Assembly: GCA_023412195.1 (NCBI GenBank)
Contig: JAEYNZ010000094.1
Span: 1-30,147, forward strand
DNA from: Bacteroidota bacterium
Lineage (GTDB): Bacteria; Bacteroidota; Bacteroidia; Bacteroidales; Prolixibacteraceae
Reading direction: 5' to 3'
Length of the DNA: 30,147 nucleotides
The notes under the pieces are model-generated. The model saw only the letters and a list, made by a program, of their open reading frames with translations. It ran no database searches and had not been told where the DNA came from. The position numbers and the translations under genes were made by a program. Positions 8,823-17,689 of the stretch are shown here, one piece after another; positions within the stretch are counted from its first letter, which is position 1; each line of letters begins with the position of its first letter.

Positions 8823-8856
8823 TTTTCGTTGTCTTTCGGTTTTTTAAATTCAGCGA

Positions 8857-8864
8857 CAAAGATA
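8857..8864 (-). promoter_or_regulatory. Putative -7 promoter box for dapB-lepB
   Basis: The minus strand reads TATCTTTG, a match to TAnnTTTG, 34 bp before the dapB start. A TTTG also occurs upstream on the minus strand (8875-8878), but only 10 bases away, too close to be the -33 element. Plausible but not complete. Confidence 0.35.
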
Positions 8865-9035
8865 ATAGATTAAGCAAATGTACAGGGCGTGTCGGATAAC
8901 TTAAAATAAAATCGATGAACTGGTTTAGCTGCATGGTAAAGAGGGGGTTCATGAGGCTTATCCCACTGATCTTACAAACTACCCTTTGCAGAGCCTGAAA
9001 CTTATTATCCTCTAAAAATGTTAAATTTGCATCCA

Positions 9036-9875
9036 ATGGAATTGAAGAATATAAAGCTCGTTGCCACCGATCTGGATGGAACGTTCCTGAAGAACGACAG
9101 AAGTATAAGTGTTGCAAACCTGGAGGCACTGCACCTGCTGGGTGAAAAAGGAATTATACGCGTTGCAGCCACCGGAAGAAATATGCGGAAGGTGATGGAA
9201 GTGCTTGGTCCGGAGGTTCCGTTCGATTATATCATATTTTCATCAGGTGCCGGCATCTATGACTGGAAAGAGCAGCAGCATATATTCAAAAGGAATATTG
9301 AACTTGAAGCTGCAGATCTGCTTTCAAGGTATTTCAGAAAAATGGACTATAACTTTTCTGCCTTTGCACCTGCTCCCGAAAACCACAGGCTATGGTTTCA
9401 CAGAGGAGGGCAGGAGTGCGAGGAGTTCAACCGGTTTTTCTCATTCCATAATTCACATTCAGATATATTTCCGCTGAATGGAAGCATTGAAAGCGGACTG
9501 TGCCAGTTTTTGCTGATTATACCCGAGAACGATCATGAGTATGAGCGCCTGAAGTCGGAAATAGAGTTTCAAAGCAGTGATGTGAGGGTGATCCGGGCTA
9601 CTTCTCCTGTATCGAAGGGATACATCTGGGTGGAGGTTTTTCACCGTGATGTTTCAAAGGGGCATGGTGTTGAGCATCTGTGCAATCTGTTGTCTGTTGA
9701 TCCGGAGAATACCCTAGGCATCGGGAATGATTATAACGACCTGGACCTTTTAAATTATACAGCCCATTCCTATATAGCTGGAAACGCCCCTGATGCTGTC
9801 AGGCAATTGTTTAATGAGGTGCCAGATAATGATTCCGATGCATTTGCTCATGCAGTACAACCCTTGCTGGCATAG
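9036..9875 (+). CDS. Cof-type HAD-superfamily phosphatase
   Basis: 279 aa from the ATG at 9036; an in-frame ATG at 9018 would add six residues. HAD motif I is ATDLDGTF, with nucleophile Asp12 and Asp14. Motif III/IV is represented by SKGHGVEHL and GIGNDYNDLDLL near the C-terminus, with a C2-type cap between them. Cof-like enzymes dephosphorylate sugar phosphates or flavin-type substrates; this one cannot be assigned more closely. I prefer 9036 because the protein then opens with MELKNIKLVATDLDGT, as is usual for the family. A -7-like TAAATTTG at 9022-9029 would start transcription almost at this ATG. Confidence 0.88.
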   Translation: MELKNIKLVATDLDGTFLKNDRSISVANLEALHLLGEKGIIRVAATGRNMRKVMEVLGPEVPFDYIIFSSGAGIYDWKEQQHIFKRNIELEAADLLSRYFRKMDYNFSAFAPAPENHRLWFHRGGQECEEFNRFFSFHNSHSDIFPLNGSIESGLCQFLLIIPENDHEYERLKSEIEFQSSDVRVIRATSPVSKGYIWVEVFHRDVSKGHGVEHLCNLLSVDPENTLGIGNDYNDLDLLNYTAHSYIAGNAPDAVRQLFNEVPDNDSDAFAHAVQPLLA

Positions 9876-9934
9876 TTTGTTGTAATTTCCTGGTGTAAAT
9901 GATTACAAATGTGATAAAATTAAACATAAGAAGA

Positions 9935-12736
9935 ATGAGAAATATATTTCTGTTTGTTTGCCTGTTGATATCCTCTATAGGTTTATCACAGCAAACCATT
10001 GATCTTCAAAGTAAAATCCCTGTTGATCCCAAGGTTTCAAAAGGTGTCCTTGAAAACGGCATGACCTATTATGTTCGTGCAAACAATGAGCCACAGAACC
10101 GCGCTGAACTGATGCTTGTGGTGAAGGCAGGTTCTATCGATGAAGATGCCGATCAGTCCGGACTGGCACATTTTGCAGAACATATGGCTTTTAACGGTAC
10201 CAAAAACTTTCCAAAGAATGAACTGGTAAATTACTTTGAGTCGATAGGTATGCAGTTTGGCCCTGAAATAAACGCATATACAAGTTTCGATGAAACGGTC
10301 TATATGCTGAAAGTGCCGCTTGATTCTGCACTCTATCTTGAAAAAGGGTTACAGGTGCTTTACGACTGGGCTTCACAGATAACAGATTCTGATGAAGAAA
10401 TTGAAAAGGAAAGAGGCGTTATCCGGGAGGAGTGGAGAAGAGGACGGAATGCCAATTTCAGGATGCAGCAGCAGTGGCTTCCTGTTTTTTTACATGAATC
10501 GAAATATGCGGAAAGGCTTCCCATTGGTGAGATAGATATTATTGATAATGCCCCGCCTGAGGCATTGCGTCGTTACAGGAATGACTGGTACCGGCCCGAC
10601 TTGCAGGCCGTAATTGTTGTTGGTGATTTCGATCAGGAGGCAATGGTGCAGATGGTAAGGGAAAAGTTTTCACAAATCCCTCCTGCAGAAAATCCAAGAA
10701 AAAAGGAGTATTTCGGTATTCCTCCGCACAAGGAAACACTTGTCAGTATTGCTACAGATGCCGAAGCACAATATCCTGTGGCATTTGTTTTTCATAAACA
10801 TCCACTCGAAATTTCAAAGACTGTGGAGGATTACAGGAAAACCATCATCCACAGCCTTTATAATACCATGATAAACAGCCGCCTGGCGGAGCTTACACAG
10901 CAGGCAGAGCCCCCTTTTATCGCGGGACAATCATCTTTTAGTGAAATGTTTGGCCCAATCAGTGTGTTTCAGTCAGCAGCAATCAGCCACCCGGGAAAAA
11001 TTGAAGAAGGGCTTACAGCAGTACTGTTGGAGAATGAACGTGTAAGGAAATACGGTTTTACTGAAACTGAACTGGAGCGTAATAAGAAGTCGTTGTTAAA
11101 CTACATAGAGAAAGCTTACAAGGAAAGGGAAAAGCAAAAATCAATTGAGTATGCTGAAGAATACAAGCGGAATTTTCTAATGACACAGGAACCTATTCCG
11201 GGAATAGAGAAGGAATATGAGTATTTTCAGGCTTTTTTACCAAACATCACTCTGGAGGAGCTTAACAGGCTTGCTGATGAGTGGGTGACAAAAGAAAATC
11301 GCGTTGTGGTTGTTACAGCTCCCGAAGTAGAAGGCATGAAGGTCCCAACCGAAGAAGAGATAATCTCACTACTCGAAAAGGTGGAACAAATGGAAGTTGA
11401 ACCCTACGATGATACTGTTGCTGATATTCCACTTATTTCAGAGGAGCCATGGAGTAGTCCGGTTGTAGAGGAGAAAAATATTGAAATGGTGGATGCTGTG
11501 GAATGGACCCTGCAAAACGGTGCAAAAGTTGTGGTTAAACCTACTACCTTTAAGGAGGATGAAATCATTTTCAGTGCATGGAGCCCGGGAGGTACATCGC
11601 TTTATGATAATAAAGATGCATTATCAGCTGATCTATCAGCTACCATTATGTCGATGAGCGGAATATCGCAGTTTGATAACATCACCCTTGACAAGATGCT
11701 TTCCGATAAAGTATTCAGCCTTTCGCCTTATGTTTCAGAATTGCGCGAAGGATTCAGCGGTAATTCATCGGTCAAAGATGTGGAGACCATGCTTCAAATG
11801 ATTTATCTATATTTTACGGAACCTCGTTTTGATGAAACCAGCTTTCAGTCGTACATGATGCGCATGGCTGGTATGCTGCAGAACAGATCGGCTTCTCCTG
11901 ATGCTGCCTTGCAGGATACACTTTCTGTAGTTCTGGCAGATTATAATCCGAGGGTGAGGCCTATGACAGTAGAATTGCTTAAGGAAGCTGAATTTGATAA
12001 AGTGGAAGCCATTGCCAGGGAAAGGTTCAAAAATGCCGCCGATTTCACCTTCTTTTTTGTAGGAACTATTGATACTACCCAATTAAAGCCGCTTGTGGAA
12101 AAATATATTGGTGGCATCCCATACTCCGATGATAATGAATCATGGAGGAATCTTGGAATTAATCCTCCTAAGGGAGTAGTTGCCAAAAGGGTTAAAAAAG
12201 GGCAGGAGCCCCGAAGCACCCAGTACATTGTTTTTCATGGCGATTTTGAATATACAAATGAAAATGCCATTGTAATTGATGCTATGGGGCGGATTCTTTC
12301 CACACGTTTGCTCGAAGAAATAAGAGAAGAGCGTAGCGGAGTCTATTCTATTGGTGCTAGGCCATCGTCTTCAAAGTTTCCTGATGAAGAGTACAGTGTC
12401 ACCATCTCATACGGGACCGACCCGGATAAACTGGAAGAGCTGAAACAGGCAGTCTTCGATGAAATTCAGGATTTCATTCAAAACGGGCCATCAGAGGAGG
12501 AACTTGCCAAAGCAAAAGAACAAATGCTGCGTGAACGTGAACTGGCCCTTCGTGAAAACAGGTTCTGGTTAAATGTACTCAGTAATACCTATTATCTTAA
12601 AGATGGCGACTTCTCTGAATTTGGCAGGTTCAACAAGCTGGTTTCTGACCTTACAACAGAATCAGTAAAAAATGCTTTTACAAAGTACTTCGATTTTAAG
12701 AACTATGTAAGTGTGGCCCTTGAACCTGCAGAATAA
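9935..12736 (+). CDS. M16 family zinc metalloprotease (PqqL-like, two-module)
   Basis: 933 aa from the ATG at 9935, chosen because it opens directly with a signal peptide (MRNIFLFVCLLISSIGLSQQ); the upstream ATG at 9899 would add 12 residues. The N-terminal module has the inverted zinc motif HxxEH (His79, Glu82, His83 in HFAEHMAFNGT), and the downstream Glu159 in KERGVIREEW is the likely third ligand. A second M16 module (about 490-930) lacks HxxEH, as expected for the inactive half of the clamshell. It probably degrades peptides in the periplasm. The gene follows the HAD gene by 59 bp and is probably monocistronic or loosely linked to its neighbours. Confidence 0.92.
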   Translation: MRNIFLFVCLLISSIGLSQQTIDLQSKIPVDPKVSKGVLENGMTYYVRANNEPQNRAELMLVVKAGSIDEDADQSGLAHFAEHMAFNGTKNFPKNELVNYFESIGMQFGPEINAYTSFDETVYMLKVPLDSALYLEKGLQVLYDWASQITDSDEEIEKERGVIREEWRRGRNANFRMQQQWLPVFLHESKYAERLPIGEIDIIDNAPPEALRRYRNDWYRPDLQAVIVVGDFDQEAMVQMVREKFSQIPPAENPRKKEYFGIPPHKETLVSIATDAEAQYPVAFVFHKHPLEISKTVEDYRKTIIHSLYNTMINSRLAELTQQAEPPFIAGQSSFSEMFGPISVFQSAAISHPGKIEEGLTAVLLENERVRKYGFTETELERNKKSLLNYIEKAYKEREKQKSIEYAEEYKRNFLMTQEPIPGIEKEYEYFQAFLPNITLEELNRLADEWVTKENRVVVVTAPEVEGMKVPTEEEIISLLEKVEQMEVEPYDDTVADIPLISEEPWSSPVVEEKNIEMVDAVEWTLQNGAKVVVKPTTFKEDEIIFSAWSPGGTSLYDNKDALSADLSATIMSMSGISQFDNITLDKMLSDKVFSLSPYVSELREGFSGNSSVKDVETMLQMIYLYFTEPRFDETSFQSYMMRMAGMLQNRSASPDAALQDTLSVVLADYNPRVRPMTVELLKEAEFDKVEAIARERFKNAADFTFFFVGTIDTTQLKPLVEKYIGGIPYSDDNESWRNLGINPPKGVVAKRVKKGQEPRSTQYIVFHGDFEYTNENAIVIDAMGRILSTRLLEEIREERSGVYSIGARPSSSKFPDEEYSVTISYGTDPDKLEELKQAVFDEIQDFIQNGPSEEELAKAKEQMLRERELALRENRFWLNVLSNTYYLKDGDFSEFGRFNKLVSDLTTESVKNAFTKYFDFKNYVSVALEPAE

Positions 12737-12813
12737 CAGATGCAGCAGTAATTTTAAAAAGGCTTCTTTTCTTATATTGAAAAGTGTATTTTCGTGTTTC
12801 TGAAACTTGGAAT

Positions 12814-13428
12814 ATGAAAATTTACGCACCGATTACTGTCGCATTAAGAATCATCATTTATTCACTTTTGATGTTTGGTGTGGCTGAAATAGTAAGGCTC
12901 GATGCCCTTTTTCCCATGGAAGATGGCTATTTCGGTGAAATCAGCTTTACCGAAATATCGCAGGAAGTTATTCTTTTCACCCTTTTTATAATGTATATGG
13001 TCATGGGCAGGAGGTATACCTTAGTCCGGCCTGTAACCAATATACTTTCACTTTTTTTTCTTGCTTCTTTTATCAGGGAGTTTAATTTTCTGATTGACTG
13101 GTGGGCATACCTGGTTGTACCGGTCATATTGGTGGCAGTATGGCTCATTATGCGTGATTATAAGAAACTGAAAGAAGCCACTATACGTTTTTTTGCCAAC
13201 CCTGCCTCAACATGGTTGCTTTCAGGATTGCTGCTCACATACGTGTTTAGCCGTTTGATAGGCCGTTCCTCTTTCTGGCGGATACTTTACGATGAAAACA
13301 GTTACCGGCTGGCCAAGGCTGCAACCGAAGAAGGGCTGGAACTTGCCGGCGATGTGCTGATGCTGATTTCGGCACTGGAATTTTTCCTGTATTTTCATTA
13401 TGCCGGTAAAACAAGTAAAAAAGCATGA
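12814..13428 (+). CDS. Uncharacterised multi-pass membrane protein
   Basis: 204 aa from the ATG at 12814; an alternative ATG at 12784 would add ten polar residues before the first helix. About six hydrophobic segments are visible: APITVALRIIIYSLLMF, EVILFTLFIMYMVM, NILSLFFLASF, WWAYLVVPVILVAVWLIM, WLLSGLLLTYVF and DVLMLISALEFFLYF. I recognise no family. Its stop overlaps the start of the glycosyltransferase gene by four bases (ATGA), so the two are translationally coupled and may act together in envelope glycan or lipid chemistry; that link is inference from context only. Confidence 0.75.
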   Translation: MKIYAPITVALRIIIYSLLMFGVAEIVRLDALFPMEDGYFGEISFTEISQEVILFTLFIMYMVMGRRYTLVRPVTNILSLFFLASFIREFNFLIDWWAYLVVPVILVAVWLIMRDYKKLKEATIRFFANPASTWLLSGLLLTYVFSRLIGRSSFWRILYDENSYRLAKAATEEGLELAGDVLMLISALEFFLYFHYAGKTSKKA

Positions 13429-14303
13429 AAGTCTGTGGGTTTACCTTTATCCGGAATGCAATAAAGTACGATTTCCCTATTGTGGAAGCCATTACTTCCA
13501 TACTGCCCCTGTGCGATATGTTTATCGTGGCGGCAGGAAATTCAGATGACGGGACAAGGACCATATTAGAGAATATCGATCCGGCTAAAATAAGAATTAC
13601 AGATACAGTTTGGGATGAAAGCCTCAAGAAGGGTGGGGCGGTTTATGCTGCAGAAACAGATAAGGCTTTTGATGCTATTCCCCCTGAATTCGACTGGTGC
13701 TTTTATATTCAGGGAGACGAGGTGCTGCACGAGAAATATCTTCCGGCCGTTAAAACAGCCATGCTGGAGAACCTTCACCGCTCTGAAGTGGAAGGACTGC
13801 TGTTCGGATACAGGCACTTCTATGGCACTTATGACTATACCGCCAATTCACGAAAGTGGTACCGAAATGAAATCAGGATCATCCGGAATGATAAGTCCAT
13901 ACACTCTTATCGCGACGCACAGGGTTTCAGGAAAAATGGCCGGAAACTGAAAGTAGTACCTGCCCATTCAGAAATATACCACTATGGGTGGGTGCGTTCT
14001 CCGAAATATATGATGGACAAAATCACAGCAGTCAGTAAATATTACAATGGCTCAGAAGACACCGTTTCCCGGCAGGCAATAGATCAGGAATTTAATTACA
14101 GCGGAAATTATGATTCGCTTGCACGGTTTGAAGGAACTCACCCCCAGGTTATGCAGGAGCGGATTAACAGGCTGAACTGGAAAGTGGATGCCGACCTGAA
14201 GAGGGTGAGGATGAAACCCAGGTACCGCCTGCTGCACTTCATTGAAGAGATGACTGGTATCAGGCTGTTCGAGTACAGGAACTATTCCCTGCTTAGAAAA
14301 TAA
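13425..14303 (+). CDS. Glycosyltransferase family 2-like protein
   Basis: 292 aa. The N-terminus resembles a GT-A fold: CGFTFIRNAIKYDFPIVEAI, then VAAGNSDDGT (nucleotide-sugar binding) and WCFYIQGDEVL near residues 88-98, where GDE likely supplies the DxD-type metal ligand. The C-terminal 120 residues are rich in Tyr, His and Trp and lack membrane segments, suggesting a soluble or peripheral enzyme. The acceptor and donor are unknown. It is coupled by a four-base overlap to the upstream membrane protein and is followed by a terminator-like hairpin shared with the convergent GH5 genes. Confidence 0.75.
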   Translation: MKVCGFTFIRNAIKYDFPIVEAITSILPLCDMFIVAAGNSDDGTRTILENIDPAKIRITDTVWDESLKKGGAVYAAETDKAFDAIPPEFDWCFYIQGDEVLHEKYLPAVKTAMLENLHRSEVEGLLFGYRHFYGTYDYTANSRKWYRNEIRIIRNDKSIHSYRDAQGFRKNGRKLKVVPAHSEIYHYGWVRSPKYMMDKITAVSKYYNGSEDTVSRQAIDQEFNYSGNYDSLARFEGTHPQVMQERINRLNWKVDADLKRVRMKPRYRLLHFIEEMTGIRLFEYRNYSLLRK

Positions 14304-14322
14304 ATGCATCCATCAACAAAAA

Positions 14323-14358
14323 GGGGAGCAAACCTTTTATTTTAAAAGATTGCCCCCC
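14323..14358 (-). terminator. Intrinsic terminator for the GH5 gene pair
   Basis: GGGGAGCAA / TTGCCCCCC with one mismatch, extended inward by a CTTTTA / TAAAAG stem. On the minus strand the hairpin is followed by TTTTTG, so it best serves the minus-strand GH5 transcript; it may also slow plus-strand read-through from the glycosyltransferase gene. Confidence 0.75.
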
Positions 14359-14391
14359 TGGTTATCAACTAAATTATTAAAATACCAGTTC

Positions 14392-16125
14392 TTATTGCTT
14401 TATAATTTTCCGGGTAACCGGAGTGCCTTTTCCTTCTGCCCTGATTAAATAAACTCCGGGTTGCAGTTCCGAAACATCAATGCTTGTATCAGAATCTTTC
14501 ACGCTCTTTTCCAGCAATGCCTTTCCCTGCAGATTAAAAACGGATACTTTATCAACTCCACCAGCATTTTTGATGAACAGCCTTTCCTTTACCGGATTCG
14601 GGTAAATATCAATGGTTCCTGCCTGTGGAATTGAAATATTTGTTGGCGGTTCAAACACAATTTCCTCAATTAAAATATCCGTAACAGAAAAATTGGCAGC
14701 TGAAATTCCCAGGTCGAACACCATGCGGGCTGTATTGTCGGTGGCTCCCATATCAAACACGTAAGTGTATACGGCAAAGGTGTCGGCAAGTGAAAGGCCA
14801 TTGTATCCGCTGTATGCCGACCATGGATCTTTCGACATGCCAATGTAAACAGTTGCACTGCGTGCTTCTTCTGCTTTTGCCCTGAACGAGAACCTGTATT
14901 TTTTGCCCTGCTCGAGCGAGATGTTTCCTTTAACGAGCTGCACGTGCCACCCTTGTGTTCCCCCGCTGTCAATATTGGCTGTAATGATGTTATTCGATCT
15001 GGTAAGCTGTGCTGCGCCTCCTTGCTGATTGTTCATACTCCAGCCGTCAGTGTTTGCCTGGAAATTGGAGGAATAGACCGGAGTACCAACATATCGTCCA
15101 GGCTCAGGCATTTCGTTGTGAAGCAGAGCATCAACGAGTGGCTGCAGCAATGCTTTGGTGGAAGGATTATAAATTCCAAAGCCTGCACTGAACTCCCAGT
15201 ATGCCCAGCTCCAGCCCAGCTCTTCAAGGTACCTGGAAAGGAAGGTAGTCCATTTTACGCGCGACTGCAGGTCTGCTTGGCTGTATGCTCCAAATTCCCC
15301 GATATGAACCGGGATGTTGTTTTGCAGTTCAAATGCCTTCAGCGGAGCAAAATCCTGTCGCATAACATCCCGCTCCGTTTCGGTATCCAGCCATTTGGTC
15401 CCTAACCACCCTTGAGCTTCCTCTCCTGACCATTCTGCCCCCTGGTGGGTAAACTGGAATGGGTTATAGTAATGCACGGTGAGGATTATGTTTTCATCTT
15501 CCGGTAATTCCAGTGATGGAAGTCCTGCCAGTCCGCCCCATTCAGCCGTACCAATTACAACAATACGATCAGGATTGTCTTCCCTGATGGTAGTCAGTGC
15601 ATCATTCAGAAATACATTCCATTTTTCTGCAGTCAGGTCTCCATGTGGTTCATTCAGGATTTCAAACAGCAGGCTGTCGGGATAGTCGCTGAAGAACTCA
15701 GATATCTGCTTCCACTGTGCAAGGAATCTTTCCTTTTGTGCATCAGGGTCTTCAAACAACAGATCGTGGTGATGCATGTTGATGATGGCATACAACCCGT
15801 TGTTCAGGGCTGAATCTACAACCTGCTTGATTCTGTTCATAAAAGTACTGCTGACGGTAAATGGGGCAGCTGCCATGCTACGGTCGGCAGGTTCCCACCT
15901 GATGGGAATGCGAACATGATTAAACCCCAGGTCTGCTATAATGCCTGCATATTCAGGCTTCCACTGGTTCCCCCATTCTGTTTCAGTTGGTGCTTCAAAC
16001 ATATTTCCATAGTTGATGCCACGGCCTAGTTTTTCATTAATCTGAAATGCCTTTTCACGGGTTTGGGCACTTACCAGCAGCACAGCTGCCACAAATAAAG
16101 AAGTAAATAATGATTTCATACGCAT
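14392..16125 (-). CDS. GH5 family endoglucanase-like enzyme with CBM and T9SS sorting domain
   Basis: 577 aa from the ATG at 16125, which gives a standard signal peptide (MRMKSLFTSLFVAAVLLVSAQ). An ATG at 16155 that overlaps the upstream stop as TAATG would add ten residues and could serve for re-initiation. The GH5 domain covers about 22-345, with acid/base Glu159 in FEILNEPHG and nucleophile Glu277 in HIGEFGAY. A CBM4_9-like carbohydrate-binding module (about 345-495) follows. The last 70 residues are a type A T9SS sorting domain (IDIYPNPV, VSVFNLQGK, VSELQPGVYLIRAEG, ending KIIKQ). It is predicted to be secreted or cell-surface bound, cleaving a beta-glucan or beta-mannan; the substrate is not fixed by sequence. 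It is a tandem paralogue of the next gene upstream. Confidence 0.9.
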   Translation of the reverse strand: MRMKSLFTSLFVAAVLLVSAQTREKAFQINEKLGRGINYGNMFEAPTETEWGNQWKPEYAGIIADLGFNHVRIPIRWEPADRSMAAAPFTVSSTFMNRIKQVVDSALNNGLYAIINMHHHDLLFEDPDAQKERFLAQWKQISEFFSDYPDSLLFEILNEPHGDLTAEKWNVFLNDALTTIREDNPDRIVVIGTAEWGGLAGLPSLELPEDENIILTVHYYNPFQFTHQGAEWSGEEAQGWLGTKWLDTETERDVMRQDFAPLKAFELQNNIPVHIGEFGAYSQADLQSRVKWTTFLSRYLEELGWSWAYWEFSAGFGIYNPSTKALLQPLVDALLHNEMPEPGRYVGTPVYSSNFQANTDGWSMNNQQGGAAQLTRSNNIITANIDSGGTQGWHVQLVKGNISLEQGKKYRFSFRAKAEEARSATVYIGMSKDPWSAYSGYNGLSLADTFAVYTYVFDMGATDNTARMVFDLGISAANFSVTDILIEEIVFEPPTNISIPQAGTIDIYPNPVKERLFIKNAGGVDKVSVFNLQGKALLEKSVKDSDTSIDVSELQPGVYLIRAEGKGTPVTRKIIKQ

Positions 16126-16154
16126 TATTATAAGATTATTATTTTTCAGTTGCA

Positions 16155-17183
16155 TTATTTGGCGGGTTCCGGCATTTTATTGTGCAGCAGTGCGTCTGCC
16201 AGTTCCTTTTTATAGGTGCGTGATTCCGGATCATATATGCCGAAACCTGCACTGTACTCCCAGTAGGCCCAACTCCAGCCCTGCTCTTCAAAGTAACGTG
16301 TAAGGTAGGTTGTCCACCTGGCCCGGGAGGCCATGTCTGCCTTTTCGTAAGCCCCGAACTCACCTATATGCACTGGTATGTTCTTTTCTTTAGAAAGTGC
16401 AGCCAGTGGTGCAAAATCTTTTTGTACTGCATCCCGCTCAGATTGGGTGTCGTTCCATTTCGTACCCAGCCATTCTTTCGACTGTTCACCTGACCAGCTG
16501 GCTCCCTGGTGCGTAAACTGGAAAGGATTGTAGTAGTGGATCGTGAGTACAAGGTTGGGATCATCTGGTATCTTCAGGTCCTTTAACCCGCCAAGTCCGC
16601 CCCAGTTGGCAGTCCCAATTACAACCACCCTTTCCGGGTTATTATTCCTGATTACCTTTAAAGCCTCAGGTATCATTTCGTTCCATTTCTCTGAGGTGAG
16701 TTTGTCATGGGGCTCGTTCAGGATTTCAAACAGCAGGTCATCGGGGTAGTCTTTAAAATGCTCTGATATCTGTTTCCACTGTTCCAGGAAACGTTTCCTC
16801 TGGCCTTCAGGATCTTTGTAAAGTTCATCGTGGTGATGCATGTTCAGCATTACAAGCAGTCCGTTGTTCATAGCAGAATCAACAACCTGCCTGATCCGCC
16901 TGAAAAACGATTCCTTAACGGTATACGGTGGCTTGTTCATGCTCCTGGCTTCAGGTTCCCATCTCACAGGAATCCTCACATGCGTGAATCCCATGTCTGC
17001 AATATTTTTCGCATATTCCGGTTGCCAGCGGTTGCCCCAACCCCCTTCTTCAGGCGATTCAAACATATTACCATAGTTGATCCCCCGGCCAAGCTTCCGG
17101 TTTATTTCAAATGCTTTTTCACGGTTCTGTGCATTTGTCCCCAGCAATATCAATAAAAACATCAAGGTAAACAGGTTCTTCAT
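16155..17183 (-). CDS. GH5 family glycoside hydrolase, single domain
   Basis: 342 aa from the ATG at 17183 (an alternative ATG is at 17195). A signal peptide (MKNLFTLMFLLILLGTNAQ) is followed by one GH5 domain, with acid/base Glu157 in FEILNEPHD and nucleophile Glu275 in HIGEFGAY. It is clearly paralogous to the downstream gene along its whole length, sharing GRGINYGNMFE, NMHHHD, TVHYYNPFQFTHQG-like and WSWAYWE blocks, but it ends right after the catalytic domain (LLHNKMPEPAK) with no binding module and no T9SS signal. It is therefore probably periplasmic, acting on oligosaccharides made outside. No SusC/SusD genes are in the window. Confidence 0.9.
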   Translation of the reverse strand: MKNLFTLMFLLILLGTNAQNREKAFEINRKLGRGINYGNMFESPEEGGWGNRWQPEYAKNIADMGFTHVRIPVRWEPEARSMNKPPYTVKESFFRRIRQVVDSAMNNGLLVMLNMHHHDELYKDPEGQRKRFLEQWKQISEHFKDYPDDLLFEILNEPHDKLTSEKWNEMIPEALKVIRNNNPERVVVIGTANWGGLGGLKDLKIPDDPNLVLTIHYYNPFQFTHQGASWSGEQSKEWLGTKWNDTQSERDAVQKDFAPLAALSKEKNIPVHIGEFGAYEKADMASRARWTTYLTRYFEEQGWSWAYWEYSAGFGIYDPESRTYKKELADALLHNKMPEPAK

Positions 17184-17311
17184 CTTAATTGGCATTAGAT
17201 AAAAATGGATATTTAGTAATTAAAGTACAAGTAAACCAATTTTTATAAAACATGAAAATCTTTCTGTTGGGGTGTTTGCAACAGACAGCCTCCTGATTAA
17301 CTGATTCCAGA

Positions 17312-17689
17312 TTAAACTCCCATATAATCCATCAATACCTGCCGGTACTCCTCAATTTCAGCATTGGGGGAATCATAGATGATAATAATCAGGCTGCAGG
17401 CGAGGTCCGACAGCTTCCAGTCGCGCCTGATCCCCGATGAATCTGACCTGTATATGCACTGAAAGTGGTTCTGAACCGGAACACCTGTCAACTTCAGAAT
17501 GGCAATGGCCTTCCTGATGGATTCCTCAGCATTGAAATCGGCAGAATGTAAAAGTTTTCGAAGCAATTCACTTGCATAGTACCTGTACTTTAATTCATTC
17601 ATGCCTGAAACAAATGTCTCAATAATGGGGTCCATGTGGTTGTATTCGTAATATCTTGCTATCATAACTGATTGTGTATAAGGTTTCAT
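17312..17689 (-). CDS. Uncharacterised protein translationally coupled to the CbpA-like J-protein
   Basis: 125 aa, soluble, mostly helical in appearance. Its ATG overlaps the stop of the J-protein gene as ATGA, which strongly supports both the start at 17689 and a functional pairing. In E. coli the gene after cbpA encodes the inhibitor CbpM, but this protein is longer and I see no MerR-like CbpM pattern; I do not recognise it. Notable stretches are IIETFVSGMNELKYRYYASELL near residues 22-43, IRKAIAILKLTGVPV near 58-72 and a hydrophobic DLACSLIIIIYDSP near 95-108. A J-protein modulator or client adaptor is possible, based on position alone. Confidence 0.7.
   Translation of the reverse strand: MKPYTQSVMIARYYEYNHMDPIIETFVSGMNELKYRYYASELLRKLLHSADFNAEESIRKAIAILKLTGVPVQNHFQCIYRSDSSGIRRDWKLSDLACSLIIIIYDSPNAEIEEYRQVLMDYMGV

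Noticed and set aside
14323..14358. Terminator of the plus-strand glycosyltransferase gene.
   Set aside because: No T-run follows on the plus strand; the T-run is on the minus side, so it was assigned to the GH5 transcript.
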